DNA from: Planococcus sp. CPCC 101016
Lineage (GTDB): Bacteria; Bacillota; Bacilli; Bacillales_A; Planococcaceae
Reading direction: 5' to 3'
Length of the DNA: 64,000 bases
Assembly (NCBI RefSeq): GCF_007859295.1
Contig: NZ_VOHB01000002.1
Span: 1,613,624 to 1,677,623, forward strand
The translations under genes and the position numbers were made by a program. The notes under the pieces are model-generated. The model saw only the letters and a list, made by a program, of their open reading frames with translations. It was not told the origin of the DNA and did no database searches. Of the stretch, positions 1 through 10,300 are shown one piece after another; the stretch's first letter is position 1, and every line of letters begins with the position of its first letter.

Positions 1-1
1 T

Positions 2-655
2 TGGAAAAATGAATTGGCCCGGATGAAACTAAGCACCATTGAAGAAGAGAAGCTCGGGTTTGTCCGGCATGGAGATGTGCCCGGCTACTTGATTCCTGCC
101 ATTTATCTTGACGCAGTGAAGAGTGGCTTTCCAGATGGTCTGGCAAAAGTTCTTTATCACAATGAGCTGGACATTTTATCGCTTGTTTCCTTATATGTGT
201 TGTCGTCTAATTTGCTGATGGAAGACATGGAGTCTGAAACGAGCGGTGCCTATACGAATATCGGCAAATGGTATGCAGACTTGAAACAGTTTGATCAAAG
301 CGCTGCATATCTTGAGCATGTTACAGTTGAAAGAGGTGCTTCTTCTGCATTGGCACGTTATTTATTGGCTATCCAGAAAAAAAGGATAGGCCAGCACGAA
401 GAAGCTCTTAAATTATTTAAGGAAGCTGCACCTCATCTGAGGGGCAGCATTGAAGTGGAAGCTTGGATACACGCATCCAAATTGTATGAACATCAAATGC
501 GCGATCTGGACCAAGCAGCCATCATGGCTGGTTTTGCGAAAGAAGCAAGTGAGCATACCAAGGTCCGTCATTCGCTTGTTGCAGATATCCACAAAAGACT
601 GGCTCGCCTCGAAGAGAAAAAGCGAAAAAAACACCCAGAACTTGAAGAGAACTAA
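2..655 (+). CDS. yprB: YprB-like ribonuclease H-fold exonuclease, C-terminal part (5' end outside window)
   Basis: The reading frame is open through the left edge, so this is a partial gene. Its first part, ending near [10 protein letters not shown]-like sequence (here [13 protein letters not shown]), matches the end of the DnaQ/RNase H-like nuclease fold of YprB, whose last catalytic Asp lies in a HNxxDxxSL motif. The remaining ~140 residues are helical, TPR-like and end in a lysine-rich tail, as in YprB. The position directly upstream of gpsB and rnpB agrees with the B. subtilis order yprA-yprB-(ypsA)-gpsB-rnpB. The ypsA gene (DUF1273), which sits between yprB and gpsB in B. subtilis, is absent from that gap. 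Identity is inferred from motif plus synteny; the molecular role of YprB is little studied. Confidence 0.8.
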   Translation, partial: WKNELARMKLSTIEEEKLGFVRHGDVPGYLIPAIYLDAVKSGFPDGLAKVLYHNELDILSLVSLYVLSSNLLMEDMESETSGAYTNIGKWYADLKQFDQSAAYLEHVTVERGASSALARYLLAIQKKRIGQHEEALKLFKEAAPHLRGSIEVEAWIHASKLYEHQMRDLDQAAIMAGFAKEASEHTKVRHSLVADIHKRLARLEEKKRKKHPELEEN

Positions 656-719
656 ACACGAAAAATCCGCCTTATGCTATACTTGGCCTAAGGTAGTTTT
701 TTATGGAAGGACGATTGGA

Positions 720-1013
720 ATGGATAATAAGTTTACATCAAAAGATATATTGGAAAAAGATTTTAAAACAGCGATGCGCGGATACAACCAGGATGAAGTA
801 GATCATTTCCTAGATGAAATTATCCAGGATTATGAAGCATTTTCAAAACGGATCGAGCAGCTTCAAAATGAAAATAAACGCTTGCGTATGGAATTGGAAG
901 AAACACCAAAAAAACAAGCGACACCGGCTCCAGGCACTACCAATTTTGATATTTTGCGCCGCTTGTCCCATTTAGAAAATCACGTATTCGGCAATAAGCT
1001 GGATAATAACTAA
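720..1013 (+). CDS. gpsB: Cell division adaptor protein GpsB
   Basis: This encodes a 97-residue DivIVA-like protein. The N-terminal DivIVA/GpsB membrane-binding domain is visible (residues 1-30, with [21 protein letters not shown] around 8-27), followed by a coiled coil (about 31-62), a short Thr/Pro/Ala linker and a C-terminal helical trimerisation segment starting at about residue 75. GpsB links the cell-wall synthase PBP1 to the divisome and moves between septum and side wall. The start is fixed by GGAAGG at 705-710, nine bases before ATG; an in-frame extension to 450 has no ribosome site and overlaps yprB. It lies directly upstream of rnpB, as in other Bacillales. Confidence 0.95.
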   Translation: MDNKFTSKDILEKDFKTAMRGYNQDEVDHFLDEIIQDYEAFSKRIEQLQNENKRLRMELEETPKKQATPAPGTTNFDILRRLSHLENHVFGNKLDNN

Positions 1014-1017
1014 ACGA

Positions 1018-1046
1018 TTGTTTTATTGGGCTGAATAGCGTATACT
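1018..1046 (+). promoter_or_regulatory. Sigma-A promoter of rnpB
   Basis: A -35 element TTGTTT (1018-1023), a 17-base spacer and a -10 element TATACT (1041-1046) put the start close to 1053, which is where the P1 helix of RNase P RNA begins. The -35 overlaps the space just after the gpsB stop codon. Confidence 0.65.
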
Positions 1047-1050
1047 TATA

Positions 1051-1452
1051 AAGCCATTTGAAATTCTGGCAATCGCTCCGGCTTTTTGCCGGAGAGGAAA
1101 GTCCATGCTCGCACGGTTCTGAGATGACCGTAGTGATCGCGCCCAGTGAAACAATAAGCTGGGGCAGCTAGCAATAGCTGACGGCGGGTAGAACGCCTAA
1201 GTCTTCGGATATGGCCGAAATACCCTGAAGGTGCCACAGTGACGGAGCTGTATAAGAAATTATACAGGTGGAACGAGGTAAACCCCGTGAGCGAGAAACC
1301 CAAATTATGGTAGGGGCACTTTTCTGAAGGAAATGAACTGATGAAGAGGCAGGCGCAAGCTTGCAGATAGATGGTTGCTGTCCACTAGTACGAGGTTCAA
1401 ACCGTTTGAGTACGTGGAAACAAAACATGGCTTATAGAATTTCACATGGTCT
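1051..1452 (+). ncRNA. rnpB: RNase P RNA, Bacillus (B) type
   Basis: The catalytic RNA of RNase P, which matures tRNA 5' ends. The universal block GAGGAAAGTCCATGCTCGCA is present at about 1091, as are TGCCACAGTGACG (about 1232), GAGCGAGAAACCCAAATT (about 1289), GGTAGGGGCA (about 1310) and ACAAAACATGGCTTATAGAA (about 1420). The two ends pair as helix P1: CCATTTGAAATT near 1054 with AATTTCACATGG near 1438. Size and internal order match the B-type RNA of Bacillus rather than the ancestral A type. Exact ends are estimated from P1 pairing. Confidence 0.96.
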
Positions 1453-1469
1453 TAAAATGCTTATCAAAG

Positions 1470-1495
1470 GCTCCCCTTTTGGGGGAGCTTTTCTT
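1470..1495 (+). terminator. Rho-independent terminator of rnpB
   Basis: GCTCCCC (1470-1476) pairs with GGGGAGC (1482-1488) over a five-base loop, followed by TTTTCTT. Confidence 0.9.
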
Positions 1496-1542
1496 CATAT
1501 TATGAGTAGAAATGTTAAAAAGTATAGATTTTGAAGAAATCG

Positions 1543-1660
1543 TTTCAGGCGGACGCTTTCCGGCAGGAAGCGAGTCGGGCTGTGCCTAACTCGTTTGCGA
1601 CGAAGCGCTGAGCCTCCTCGGCGCAAGCCCGCAGGAAAGCGGAGTTGGTTTGCGGAATAT
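1543..1660. repeat. Bacillales-type intergenic structured repeat
   Basis: A GC-richer island in an AT-rich gap contains CGCTTTCCGGCA (1554-1565) and GCAGGAAAGCG (1631-1641) as long-range inverted arms, plus the core GAGCCTCCTCGGCGC (about 1610-1624). This wording (GGACGCTTTCC ... GAGCCTCCTCGGCG ... GCAGGAAAGCGGA) recalls a dispersed element often met between genes in Bacillus, Geobacillus and Planococcaceae. Only one copy is in the window, so assignment to that family is from memory of the motif, not from a comparison here. Confidence 0.55.
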
Positions 1661-1694
1661 GAACAGTAGGATAGAAGCAAATATTATTAAAAGC

Positions 1695-1729
1695 TTGACC
1701 TATACAATGAAAATATATAGGTAGGTCAA
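1695..1729. promoter_or_regulatory. Inverted repeat upstream of ypsC
   Basis: TTGACCTA (1695-1702) and TAGGTCAA (1722-1729) form a perfect 8-base inverted repeat 60 bases before the ypsC start. It could be an operator or a short hairpin; no good -10 box at normal spacing accompanies the TTGACC. Confidence 0.3.
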
Positions 1730-1789
1730 TTGATGAAAGAAAACAAACACCGAAATCTGAAATAGTGAACAACTGGAGAGGGAGTCGTT

Positions 1790-2923
1790 ATGACAACATT
1801 TAAATTGCTCGCAACAGCAGCAATGGGCTTGGAATCCATTGTAGCCAACGAAGTAAAAGAATTGGGATACGAAACAGAAACAGAAAACGGCAAAGTGTTT
1901 TTTGAAGGAAATGAGCGGGATATTGCCAAGACCAACTTATGGCTCCGGACAGCTGACCGCGTTAAAATCATTGCTGGTGAATTTAACGCTTATACTTTTG
2001 ATGAATTGTTCGAACGGACAAAAGAAATTGAGTGGGAAAAATTCCTGCCGGTAGATGCGGAATTCCCGGTACAAGGGAAATCGGTTAAATCCACTTTACA
2101 CAGTGTGCCAAACTGCCAATCAATTGTAAAAAAGGCGATTGTTGAGCGTTTGAAGAAAGCTTATCACCGCAATTCGTTCTTAGATGAAACAGGACCACGC
2201 TTCAAAATTGAAGTGTCAATCTTGAAAGATAAAGTTCAATTGTCCATTGATACGAGCGGAGCGGGCTTGCATAAACGCGGCTATCGTTTGGATCAAGGTG
2301 AAGCACCATTAAAAGAAACCTTAGCTGCGGCCCTCGTGAAATTATCAAGATGGACGCCAGACCGTCCATTCGTAGATCCATTTTGCGGTTCAGGAACAAT
2401 TGTTATTGAGGCAGCAATGATTGGACAAAATCTGGCACCGGGTTATAACCGTGAATTCGACAGTGAAAAATGGCCATGGATTGGTCAGGCAATTTGGGAT
2501 GAAGTCCGCGAAGAGGCAGAAGAACTGGCAAATTATGACCAACCGCTCAATATTCTGGGAACGGATATTGACCACCGTATGCTTAAGGTTGCAGAAGAGA
2601 ATGCCCGTGAAGCCGGTTTCGCCGATTTAATTCAGTTTGAGCAGCGGCAAGTGAAGGATTTCACCGCCACGGAAGAAAATGGCGTTGTCGTTGGCAACCC
2701 GCCGTACGGAGAGCGTATTGGCGAAATTGAAATCATTGAAGAAATGATTGCGGACATGGGGCGCGTGTTTTCTAAACACCCTACATGGTCCGTTTACATG
2801 CTGTCTTCCATGGGGCGTTTCGAAACACTCTATGGTCAGCCAGCTACAAAGAAACGTAAATTATTCAACGGTTTTATCCGCACGGATCTTTTCCAATTCT
2901 GGGGAGAACGTTCTAAAAAATAA
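1790..2923 (+). CDS. ypsC: THUMP-domain 23S rRNA guanine-N2 methyltransferase, YpsC/RlmL family
   Basis: This 377-residue protein has an N-terminal ferredoxin-like plus THUMP RNA-binding region (about 1-155) and a C-terminal Rossmann SAM-dependent methyltransferase domain. The SAM-binding motif DPFCGSGT is at 196-203 and the catalytic N6/N2-type motif NPPYGER at 303-309. The family methylates N2 of a guanine in 23S rRNA (RlmL target in E. coli); YpsC is the Bacillus counterpart, with about the same length. The start ATG is preceded by GAGAGGGAG at a good distance. It follows rnpB, as in B. subtilis. Which base is modified in this organism is inferred. Confidence 0.9.
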   Translation: MTTFKLLATAAMGLESIVANEVKELGYETETENGKVFFEGNERDIAKTNLWLRTADRVKIIAGEFNAYTFDELFERTKEIEWEKFLPVDAEFPVQGKSVKSTLHSVPNCQSIVKKAIVERLKKAYHRNSFLDETGPRFKIEVSILKDKVQLSIDTSGAGLHKRGYRLDQGEAPLKETLAAALVKLSRWTPDRPFVDPFCGSGTIVIEAAMIGQNLAPGYNREFDSEKWPWIGQAIWDEVREEAEELANYDQPLNILGTDIDHRMLKVAEENAREAGFADLIQFEQRQVKDFTATEENGVVVGNPPYGERIGEIEIIEEMIADMGRVFSKHPTWSVYMLSSMGRFETLYGQPATKKRKLFNGFIRTDLFQFWGERSKK

Positions 2924-2976
2924 ATGAGACGAAACGGGAGGGCAGCAGCTCTTCCGTTTCTCTGTGAGGAGAGTTT

Positions 2977-4884
2977 ATGAGACAGCCACTACCATTTCCT
3001 TTAACGAAGGACAAAACTTTCTTTGAATCACTCAATGACTGGATCGGCGATGTATTTTATGATGAGTTGCCGGAAAAAGGCTACGATTTGCGCGATGAAC
3101 AAATTTTCATGTCTTTCCAGATTGAACAGTCTTTAAAAGAAAAAGCGGTGCTATTTGCAGAAGCTGGAGTCGGTACGGGGAAAACAATGGCTTATTTGCT
3201 GCCGGCTATTGCTTATGCGCGCTATACCGGAAAACCGGCGCTTATTTCATGCGCAGATGAAACCCTTATCGAGCAATTGGTCAAAAAAGGCGGAGATGTT
3301 GACCGCCTGAACGATCTGTTCGATTTAAATCTGGATGTGCGCTTGGCAAAATCCCGTGATCAATATTTGTGCCTCCAGCGGCTCGAAGGTGCTAAAAAAC
3401 GCAGCGATGCCGATTTTCTGGATGACATCGAATACAGCTTGCCGGAATTCGTCAACAAAACCTTTTCGATGCAAAATACTTACCCGTACGGTGAGCGCTC
3501 AAGCTATCCGGATGTTACAGATGAAGAATGGCAGCAGGTCAACTACCATCCGATTCAGAATTGCAATGCGTGCGATATGCGCAATAAATGCGGCCAAACC
3601 ATTCACCGAAACCATTACAGACAGGCGACCGATTTGGTTATTTGCTCGCATGATTTCCTGATGGAACATATTTGGACAAAAGAAACGCGCAAACGTGAAG
3701 GACAGAGCCCTTTACTTCCCGAGTTCTCTCAAATTGTTCTTGATGAAGGCCATTTATTAGAATTTGCTGCACAGCGTGCATTGACTTATGAAGTACAGGA
3801 AAGCACCCTGCAAGATGTTACAGAGAGTATTCTCTCTGATGGCATGCGCGAGAAAACATTAAACATGATTGAGCAGACAATTGATCTTCACAATGATTTT
3901 TTCCGTCTGCTGCGCATTCACACGGTTAAGAGTGATGAAGACCGCAAAGCGATTACGAAAGACCCTGAATTGGTCAATGTCGGCAAAATGTTGGTTCGCC
4001 ACATTGATCTGATGATGGAAGAGTTTGTCTTTGAAGGTGAATTGTTCACCATCCCCGAATACGAATTGCGCCTTGCTGAAGAATATTTCGAACAATATAC
4101 TTTCTCGATGCGTTTGTTTGTAGAGGAAGGCGACGCTGTAACGTGGTTGGAAATAAAAGATGAGATTGAGACTTTGGTCATCATGCCGCGTTTGGTCACT
4201 GATATTTTGGACGAAAAATTATTTGATGGAAAAATCCCGATTATTTTTTCTTCAGCAACTTTGTCGATTCAAAAAGATTTTACTTACCTTTCAGACAGTC
4301 TGGGAATCGATAAGTACCAGTCATTTTCTGTGCCATCGCCCTTCGATTATGAGGATGTTATGAAAATTTATAAGCATCCACTCGAACAGCAGCAAAAATT
4401 CGAACGTGTTTATGATTTATTCAGCACAGGCGATCAGTCGCTGGTGTTGTTCACTTCGAAGATGGAAATGGACAACTTCAAGAAATCCTTGCCTTTGGAC
4501 CATCAATACACCATCGAATTTGAGGGCGACCGTGAACTGTCGACAGTGGTCAAGGAATTCCAGGAAGGCAAATTCCAAATTTTATGCTCGTATCACCTCT
4601 GGGAAGGACTGGATCTGCCAGGCGAAGCTTTAACAAAAGTCATCATCGTAGATCTGCCATTTCCTCCAAAGGATCCAGTTTTTGATGCCAAACGCAAATT
4701 CAGCAACAACCCGCTGGAAGAAATCGATTTGCCGTTCATGCAGCTGCGCATCCAACAGGGAATCGGCCGCTTGATCCGTACTTCAAACGATCACGGTGAA
4801 ATCCATCTATTGCTGAATGAAGACGAATTGCGTGTTGAGCATCTCTGGGAAACGATTCTTCCTGTGCCTGCTGAAAACTTCTAA
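2977..4884 (+). CDS. ypvA: DinG/XPD-type ATP-dependent DNA helicase (YpvA)
   Basis: This is a 635-residue superfamily 2 helicase. Walker A AEAGVGTGKT is at 61-70 and the DEAH-box variant DEGH at 256-259. Cys132, Cys196, Cys199 and Cys205 (the last three in NCNACDMRNKCG) fit the four-cysteine 4Fe-4S cluster of DinG/XPD/YoaA helicases. Motif VI QQGIGRLIRT is near residue 600. Such enzymes unwind 5'-tailed DNA, R-loops or stalled forks. B. subtilis has the homologue ypvA beside ypsC and ypwA, the same order as here. A GAAACGG/CCGTTTC hairpin lies in the short gap after ypsC (2935-2959), but it lacks a T-run. Confidence 0.88.
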   Translation: MRQPLPFPLTKDKTFFESLNDWIGDVFYDELPEKGYDLRDEQIFMSFQIEQSLKEKAVLFAEAGVGTGKTMAYLLPAIAYARYTGKPALISCADETLIEQLVKKGGDVDRLNDLFDLNLDVRLAKSRDQYLCLQRLEGAKKRSDADFLDDIEYSLPEFVNKTFSMQNTYPYGERSSYPDVTDEEWQQVNYHPIQNCNACDMRNKCGQTIHRNHYRQATDLVICSHDFLMEHIWTKETRKREGQSPLLPEFSQIVLDEGHLLEFAAQRALTYEVQESTLQDVTESILSDGMREKTLNMIEQTIDLHNDFFRLLRIHTVKSDEDRKAITKDPELVNVGKMLVRHIDLMMEEFVFEGELFTIPEYELRLAEEYFEQYTFSMRLFVEEGDAVTWLEIKDEIETLVIMPRLVTDILDEKLFDGKIPIIFSSATLSIQKDFTYLSDSLGIDKYQSFSVPSPFDYEDVMKIYKHPLEQQQKFERVYDLFSTGDQSLVLFTSKMEMDNFKKSLPLDHQYTIEFEGDRELSTVVKEFQEGKFQILCSYHLWEGLDLPGEALTKVIIVDLPFPPKDPVFDAKRKFSNNPLEEIDLPFMQLRIQQGIGRLIRTSNDHGEIHLLLNEDELRVEHLWETILPVPAENF

Positions 4885-4936
4885 GAAATTGGAAGCGTGT
4901 GATACAATAGTCTCATCAACCATTGGAGGGATTTTT

Positions 4937-6442
4937 GTGTCACTCGAAAAACGATTTAGCGAACATTTCAATAAGATCAAAGGTTATGAAGAAGCAATTG
5001 CTTTACTGTATTGGGATTTGAGAACAGGGGCGCCGAAAAAAGGAATGGAATTTCGTTCTGAGAGCATCGGTACTTTATCTGCAGAAGTTTTCAATTTATC
5101 CACGTCGGACGAGTTCGGCGAATTGCTGTCTTCGTTAGAAGCAGACCAAGCCACATTGGATCCATATATTCGTCGCTCAGTGGAAGAAGCACGGAAAGAA
5201 TATGATTTGAGCAAAAAAGTCCCGCCTGAGGAATACAAAAAATTCATCATCTTGCAATCCAAAGCGGAATCTGTTTGGGAAACTGCCAAAGAACAGTCGG
5301 ATTTCTCAATCTTCCTGCCTTATTTGGAAGACTTGGTCAGCACGACCAAAAAAATGATCGGTTACTGGGGCGAGAAAAATGGTAGCCCTTATAATACATT
5401 GCTCGATCAATATGAACCTGGCATGACCACTGAAATTCTGGACGAAGTGTTTGGCAAATTGCGTGAACGCATTGTGCCGCTGGTGAAAAAAATCGCGGCT
5501 TCACCAAACAAGCCGGAAACAGCATTTTTGTATGAGCATTTCCCTAAACAGGCCCAGCAAGAATTCAGCCGTCAGATGCTGGAACAGCTGGGCTACGATT
5601 TCGAAGCCGGCAGGCTGGATGAAACGGTTCATCCATTTATGATTTCGGTCAACCGCAAGGACATCCGCGTGACGACCAAATACGACGAAAGCGATTTCCG
5701 AACGGCGGTCTTTGGCACCATCCACGAAGGTGGCCATGCTATGTATGAACAGAATTTGGGAGAAGCCTTAGCAGGTTTACCAATCGAAACAGGTGCTTCT
5801 ATGGGAATCCATGAATCCCAGTCCTTGTTCTGTGAGAACTTTATCGGCCGCAATGAACATTTTTGGCAGCAAAACTTCAATTTGCTGAAAGAATATGCAC
5901 CTAAACAGTTTGCTGATGTCGAGCTGCTGGATTACGTACGGGCAATCAATGAATCCAAACCATCGTTGATTCGCATTGAAGCAGACGAACTTTCGTATGC
6001 ACTTCATATTATGGTGCGTTACGAACTTGAAAAAGGTCTGTTCGACGGGGATATTCAAGTCAGTGATCTGCCGGAATTATGGAACGCCAAATACGAAGAG
6101 TATTTGGGTGTGCGTCCTTCAAACGATGCAGAAGGCGTCTTACAGGATGTTCACTGGGCAGGCGCAAGCTTTGGCTATTTCCCATCTTATGCACTGGGGT
6201 ATATGTATGCAGCTCAGTTCAAAGAGGCGATGCTGAAAGACTTGCCGAACTTCGATGATTTATTGGCGGCACAGAATATTAAACCGATCCGCGAATGGTT
6301 GAGCAAAAACATCCATCACCATGGTGCGTTCAAAAAACCGCTTGATATTTTAAAGGAAGTTACTGGAGAAGGACTGAACCCGGATCATTTAGCGGAGTAC
6401 CTGGAAGAGAAATATTCGAAAATTTATCAGTTGGATAAATGA
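4937..6442 (+). CDS. ypwA: M32 family metallocarboxypeptidase
   Basis: This is a 501-residue thermostable carboxypeptidase Taq-like enzyme, a cytoplasmic zinc exopeptidase that removes C-terminal residues. The zinc motif HEGGH is at 263-267 and the M32 signature HES (292-294), whose Glu is the third ligand, follows. The start chosen is GTG at 4937, seven bases after TTGGAGGG; a longer frame from 4817 would overlap ypvA and has no ribosome site. The length matches the family. It is the third gene of the conserved ypsC-ypvA-ypwA order and may be partly co-transcribed with ypvA across the 52-base gap. Confidence 0.92.
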   Translation: MSLEKRFSEHFNKIKGYEEAIALLYWDLRTGAPKKGMEFRSESIGTLSAEVFNLSTSDEFGELLSSLEADQATLDPYIRRSVEEARKEYDLSKKVPPEEYKKFIILQSKAESVWETAKEQSDFSIFLPYLEDLVSTTKKMIGYWGEKNGSPYNTLLDQYEPGMTTEILDEVFGKLRERIVPLVKKIAASPNKPETAFLYEHFPKQAQQEFSRQMLEQLGYDFEAGRLDETVHPFMISVNRKDIRVTTKYDESDFRTAVFGTIHEGGHAMYEQNLGEALAGLPIETGASMGIHESQSLFCENFIGRNEHFWQQNFNLLKEYAPKQFADVELLDYVRAINESKPSLIRIEADELSYALHIMVRYELEKGLFDGDIQVSDLPELWNAKYEEYLGVRPSNDAEGVLQDVHWAGASFGYFPSYALGYMYAAQFKEAMLKDLPNFDDLLAAQNIKPIREWLSKNIHHHGAFKKPLDILKEVTGEGLNPDHLAEYLEEKYSKIYQLDK

Positions 6443-6448
6443 TAACTT

Positions 6449-6486
6449 GCCATCGTGAATCATCGCGGTGGCTTTTGTTATTTTTA
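6449..6486 (+). terminator. Terminator after ypwA
   Basis: GCCATCG (6449-6455) pairs with CGGTGGC, with one G-T wobble, over a short loop, followed by a T-rich run ending near 6485. Confidence 0.7.
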
Positions 6487-6536
6487 AGGACAAATGACGA
6501 AGAGTTTGATTATAATAAGAGCGGAGGCGATAAGCG

Positions 6537-7295
6537 ATGTTAAAATCATTCAGTTTGGAAGGCAAGACAGCCATTGTCACAGGGGCCGGAAAAGGAATCG
6601 GCAAAGCGATTGCCATGGCATTTGCAGAAGCAGGAGCCAATGTCATGCTGGTGGCACGCACCGAGTCCGATCTTCAGCAGGCCCAGCAGGAAATTGGCAA
6701 CAACCGCACTTCCTATGCCATTACTGACATTACGAAACGCAGCGACATCGAGGCGGCAGTGGAGAAAACCATACAGCAATTCGGGGCGCTGGATGTTCTA
6801 GTCAACAATGCAGGGATGAATATCCGTTCTTCTTTATCGGATGCAACAGATGCGGAATGGCACCAGATTATGGATACCAACGCTCAAAGTGTTTTTATGT
6901 TCTCACAGGAAGCTGTCAAAAAGATGGAAAGCGGCAGTTCCATCATCAATATCAGCTCAGTGGGAGGCGACCGTGCTTTGAAGACCGGTGTCGTTTACGC
7001 CGCATCTAAAGCCGCCATTATCCAAATGACCAAAGTCATGGCGATGGAATGGGGACCGAAAAACATCCGTGTCAATGCAATCGGACCATGGTATTTCAAG
7101 ACGCCTTTAACGGAAAAAATCTTGAATGATCCAGAATACCTGGATTCCATATTGGCAGTTACACCGATGAAGCGGGTCGGTGAATTGCCGGAAGTGGCTT
7201 CGCCAGCCGTATTTTTGGCGTCGGATGCTGCTAGTTATATTACCGGTCAGACCTTGTTCGTTGACGGCGGCATGTCGATCCATGGATTTTCCTAA
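6537..7295 (+). CDS. SDR family NAD(P)-dependent oxidoreductase
   Basis: This is a 252-residue classical short-chain dehydrogenase. The nucleotide-binding TGAGKGIG is at 15-22, NNAG at 90-93, the catalytic Ser near 141 and YxxxK at Y154/K158, so all active-site residues are present. The C-terminus ITGQTLFVDGGMS is typical of FabG/gluconate-5-dehydrogenase-like members. RBS GGAGG precedes the ATG. The gene stands alone between two terminators, so context gives no hint of substrate. A polyol/keto-sugar dehydrogenase or a 3-oxoacyl reductase are both possible; acyl-chain synthesis is less likely because no fab genes are nearby. Confidence 0.85.
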   Translation: MLKSFSLEGKTAIVTGAGKGIGKAIAMAFAEAGANVMLVARTESDLQQAQQEIGNNRTSYAITDITKRSDIEAAVEKTIQQFGALDVLVNNAGMNIRSSLSDATDAEWHQIMDTNAQSVFMFSQEAVKKMESGSSIINISSVGGDRALKTGVVYAASKAAIIQMTKVMAMEWGPKNIRVNAIGPWYFKTPLTEKILNDPEYLDSILAVTPMKRVGELPEVASPAVFLASDAASYITGQTLFVDGGMSIHGFS

Positions 7296-7303
7296 TAATT
7301 ACG

Positions 7304-7335
7304 GCATCCTTCTCAAAATCGGGAAGGATGTTTTT
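7304..7335 (+). terminator. Terminator after the SDR gene
   Basis: CATCCTTC (about 7305-7312) pairs with GAAGGATG (7323-7330), followed by TTTTT. Confidence 0.85.
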
Positions 7336-7392
7336 CGTTCTCTCTTAAAAATGATATGATAGAGAGCAGTAAGCGGAGAAGGAGATTTCTAA

Positions 7393-10300
7393 ATGACAGT
7401 TCTTGACCATAAAAAAGAATTACTTGAAACGGCACATCTTTACCGGATCTTCAAAGACAACGAAGATACCGAGAGGGAAGCGAAAGCGCATTTATTTGCA
7501 AAGAAAATCCTGAAAAATAATTTCATCATCGGCTTTGCCGGACATTTCTCATCCGGAAAGTCGTCCATGATCAATGCGCTGACAGGTGAGACTTTACTGC
7601 CATCCAGCCCAATTCCGACTAGCGCCAATATCGTCAATGTCCAGAAAGCGGATAAGGATTTCGCAATCGTCAATATGCGAAACGAGAAGCCCGTCTACTT
7701 CCCTGAAAATTACGATTTCAACGCCGTAAAGGAATTCTGCAAAAATGGAGATGTCACGCAGATTGATATCGGCCACCAAGCTTCAGTCCTGCCAAAAGGA
7801 ATTACGGTTATGGATACGCCTGGCGTCGATTCCACAGATGATGCTCACCGCATGTCGACAGAATCGGCACTTCATGTGGCGGATATGGTCTTTTATGTGA
7901 TGGATTATAATCATGTTCAATCCGAATTGAATTTCAATTTTACAAAAGAACTGCAGAAATACACCGAGCTGTATTTGATTGTCAACCAAATCGATAAGCA
8001 CCAAAGCAGCGAGATGAGCTTTGCGGATTTCCAGCAATCGGTCCACGATTCTTTTGCAGCATGGGGAGTGGTCCCTAAAGGAATCTTTTTTACATCCTTA
8101 AAAGATTTTAATTTTCCGGGCAATGATTTTGAACAGGTTAAAGAGCTGGTATCTTCAACGATGCACAATTGGAAAGGCCATATCGGCGAAGCTTCTGATT
8201 CGGCATTGAGTCAACTAAAAGACGAACACATCAAGTTTTTGGAAGATGAAAAAGCAGAGCGTCTGCAAGCCTTTTCAGACATTCTCGATTCTGCCGAATG
8301 GGAAAACCGTGAAGACTTGAAAAAAGAAAATGCATTGGTGTCACGCAGAATGTCTGTGCAGGATTTCGAAAACTGGCAGTCAAAATTCGAGAAGAGCCGC
8401 AAAGAGCTGTTGGAAAACTCGAATATCATGCCCTATGAACTGCGCAGTGCATTAACCAGCTACCTGGAGTCCATTCAGCCAAATTTCAAAGTTGGCATGC
8501 TGTTCAGCGGCAAAAAGACAGAAGAAGAACGGCAGAGAAGAAAGCAGGAAGTAGATGAGCGGCTTGAGACGACAGTGTCTTCCCAAATCACCAATCATCT
8601 GAAAAAGTTGATGAAGTCTTCATTAAAAGATGCGGGACTGCTGACCGACAGCGAATCGCTAGCTATTGATGATTTGGTATTCGATGTTCCGTTCGCCGTT
8701 GTTGAAGAACAGGTTCCGACGGGTGCTTCCACGACTGGAGATGCTGTGCTGAATTTTGCCAATAGCATCTCAACTGCAGTGCAACGCTGGTTTATCCGTG
8801 AAACAGATGGTTGGAAAACGGCGCAGGAAGAAAAGTTTAAAGGCTTGTCGGACGATGCCAGTACAGAGATTGATATGAAAGCTCAAACCATGTCTCAAAA
8901 AGTGCTTGCTATCGAAACACTTGAAGAAATGGACAGCAAAATCGATAAAGTCAAAAAATCCTATTCAGCCATGCTGCCAAAGCAAAAAACGGCAGCTGAA
9001 GAAAAAGTAGATCAATGGCTGGAAGAATTTGAAGTATCCATTGAAGAAATGACGGAATTCGATCCGGCGATGCTTGAGAAAAAGGAACAGCAAAAGGCAG
9101 AACCGGAGCAGCAGGCTGAAACACTTGAAGTAGCTGCGTTCGATGAAATGGCAGTACTTGAGCGTGCCAACCGCACTGCAGAAGTGATCACTCCGATCAA
9201 AGGCTTTGCAGAAACTGCGGCTTACCTGAAACGGAAAGCGGGCCGCTTGGAAGGACAGGAATTCACGATTGCTTTATTCGGTGCTTTCAGTGCCGGGAAA
9301 TCGTCATTTTCGAATGCTTTAATGGGAGAATCGGTTTTGCCGGTATCACCGAATCCGACGACGGCAACCATCAACCGGATACGTCCTATTACAGAACAGC
9401 ATCCGCATGAAACCGCGGATGTGCGTTTAAAGACACGTGCTCAAATGACAGAAGACGTCAAAAACTCATTCCATGTACTGGGTATTGAAGTCGCTTCACT
9501 GGAAGATGCCTATGCCAAATCGCTGAAATTGCCGGAAGATACTCCGACTGAGCAGCAGGTCCATAAATCGTTCATCATCGCATTCAATAAAGGCTATCCG
9601 GTGTTTAAGGACCGTCTGGGTGAAACCATCCGGACCAATCGCGAGGAATTCGGACTATATGTGGCAAAAGAAGAGAAAAGCTGTTTTGTCGACGAAATCG
9701 ACTTCTACTATGATTGCGAACTAACGCGCAACGGTGTCACGCTTGTCGATACACCCGGAGCAGATTCGATCAATGCAAGGCACACCAACGTCGCTTTTGA
9801 ATACATTCGCAATGCCGATGCGATTTTGTTTATTACTTATTACAACCATGCCTTTGCGAGAGCCGACCGGGAATTTCTGATCCAGCTCGGACGAGTTAAG
9901 GATGCGTTTGAAATGGATAAAATGTTCTTTGTTGTCAATGCAATCGATTTGGCCAATGATGAACAGGAAAAAGACGCAGTTGTCACTTATGTGAAAGACG
10001 AGTTGCAGCGTTTTGGCATCCGTTTCCCTCGATTATTTGGTGTTTCAAGTCTTTTGGCGCTGCGCGACCGGGAGCTTTCCGGAATGCCCGAGTTTGAAGA
10101 AGCGTTTCAGCATTTCCTGAAAGAAGAGCTGAAAGGCATGGCCGTGCAATCATTGGCGGAAGAAGAACAAAAAGCGGTGGACCGTTTCCGCAGCCTGATC
10201 GAACATACAGAAAAGAACTTGTTGCGGAAAGACGAACGGCTGGAAGAACTCAAGCATCTTGAGAAGCAGCTGCGCATCCTGTTTGGTGCATCGATCGCTA

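Noticed and set aside
450-719. In-frame extension of gpsB upstream to 450
   Set aside because: It lies within yprB in another phase; the ribosome site at 705-710 fixes the start at 720.
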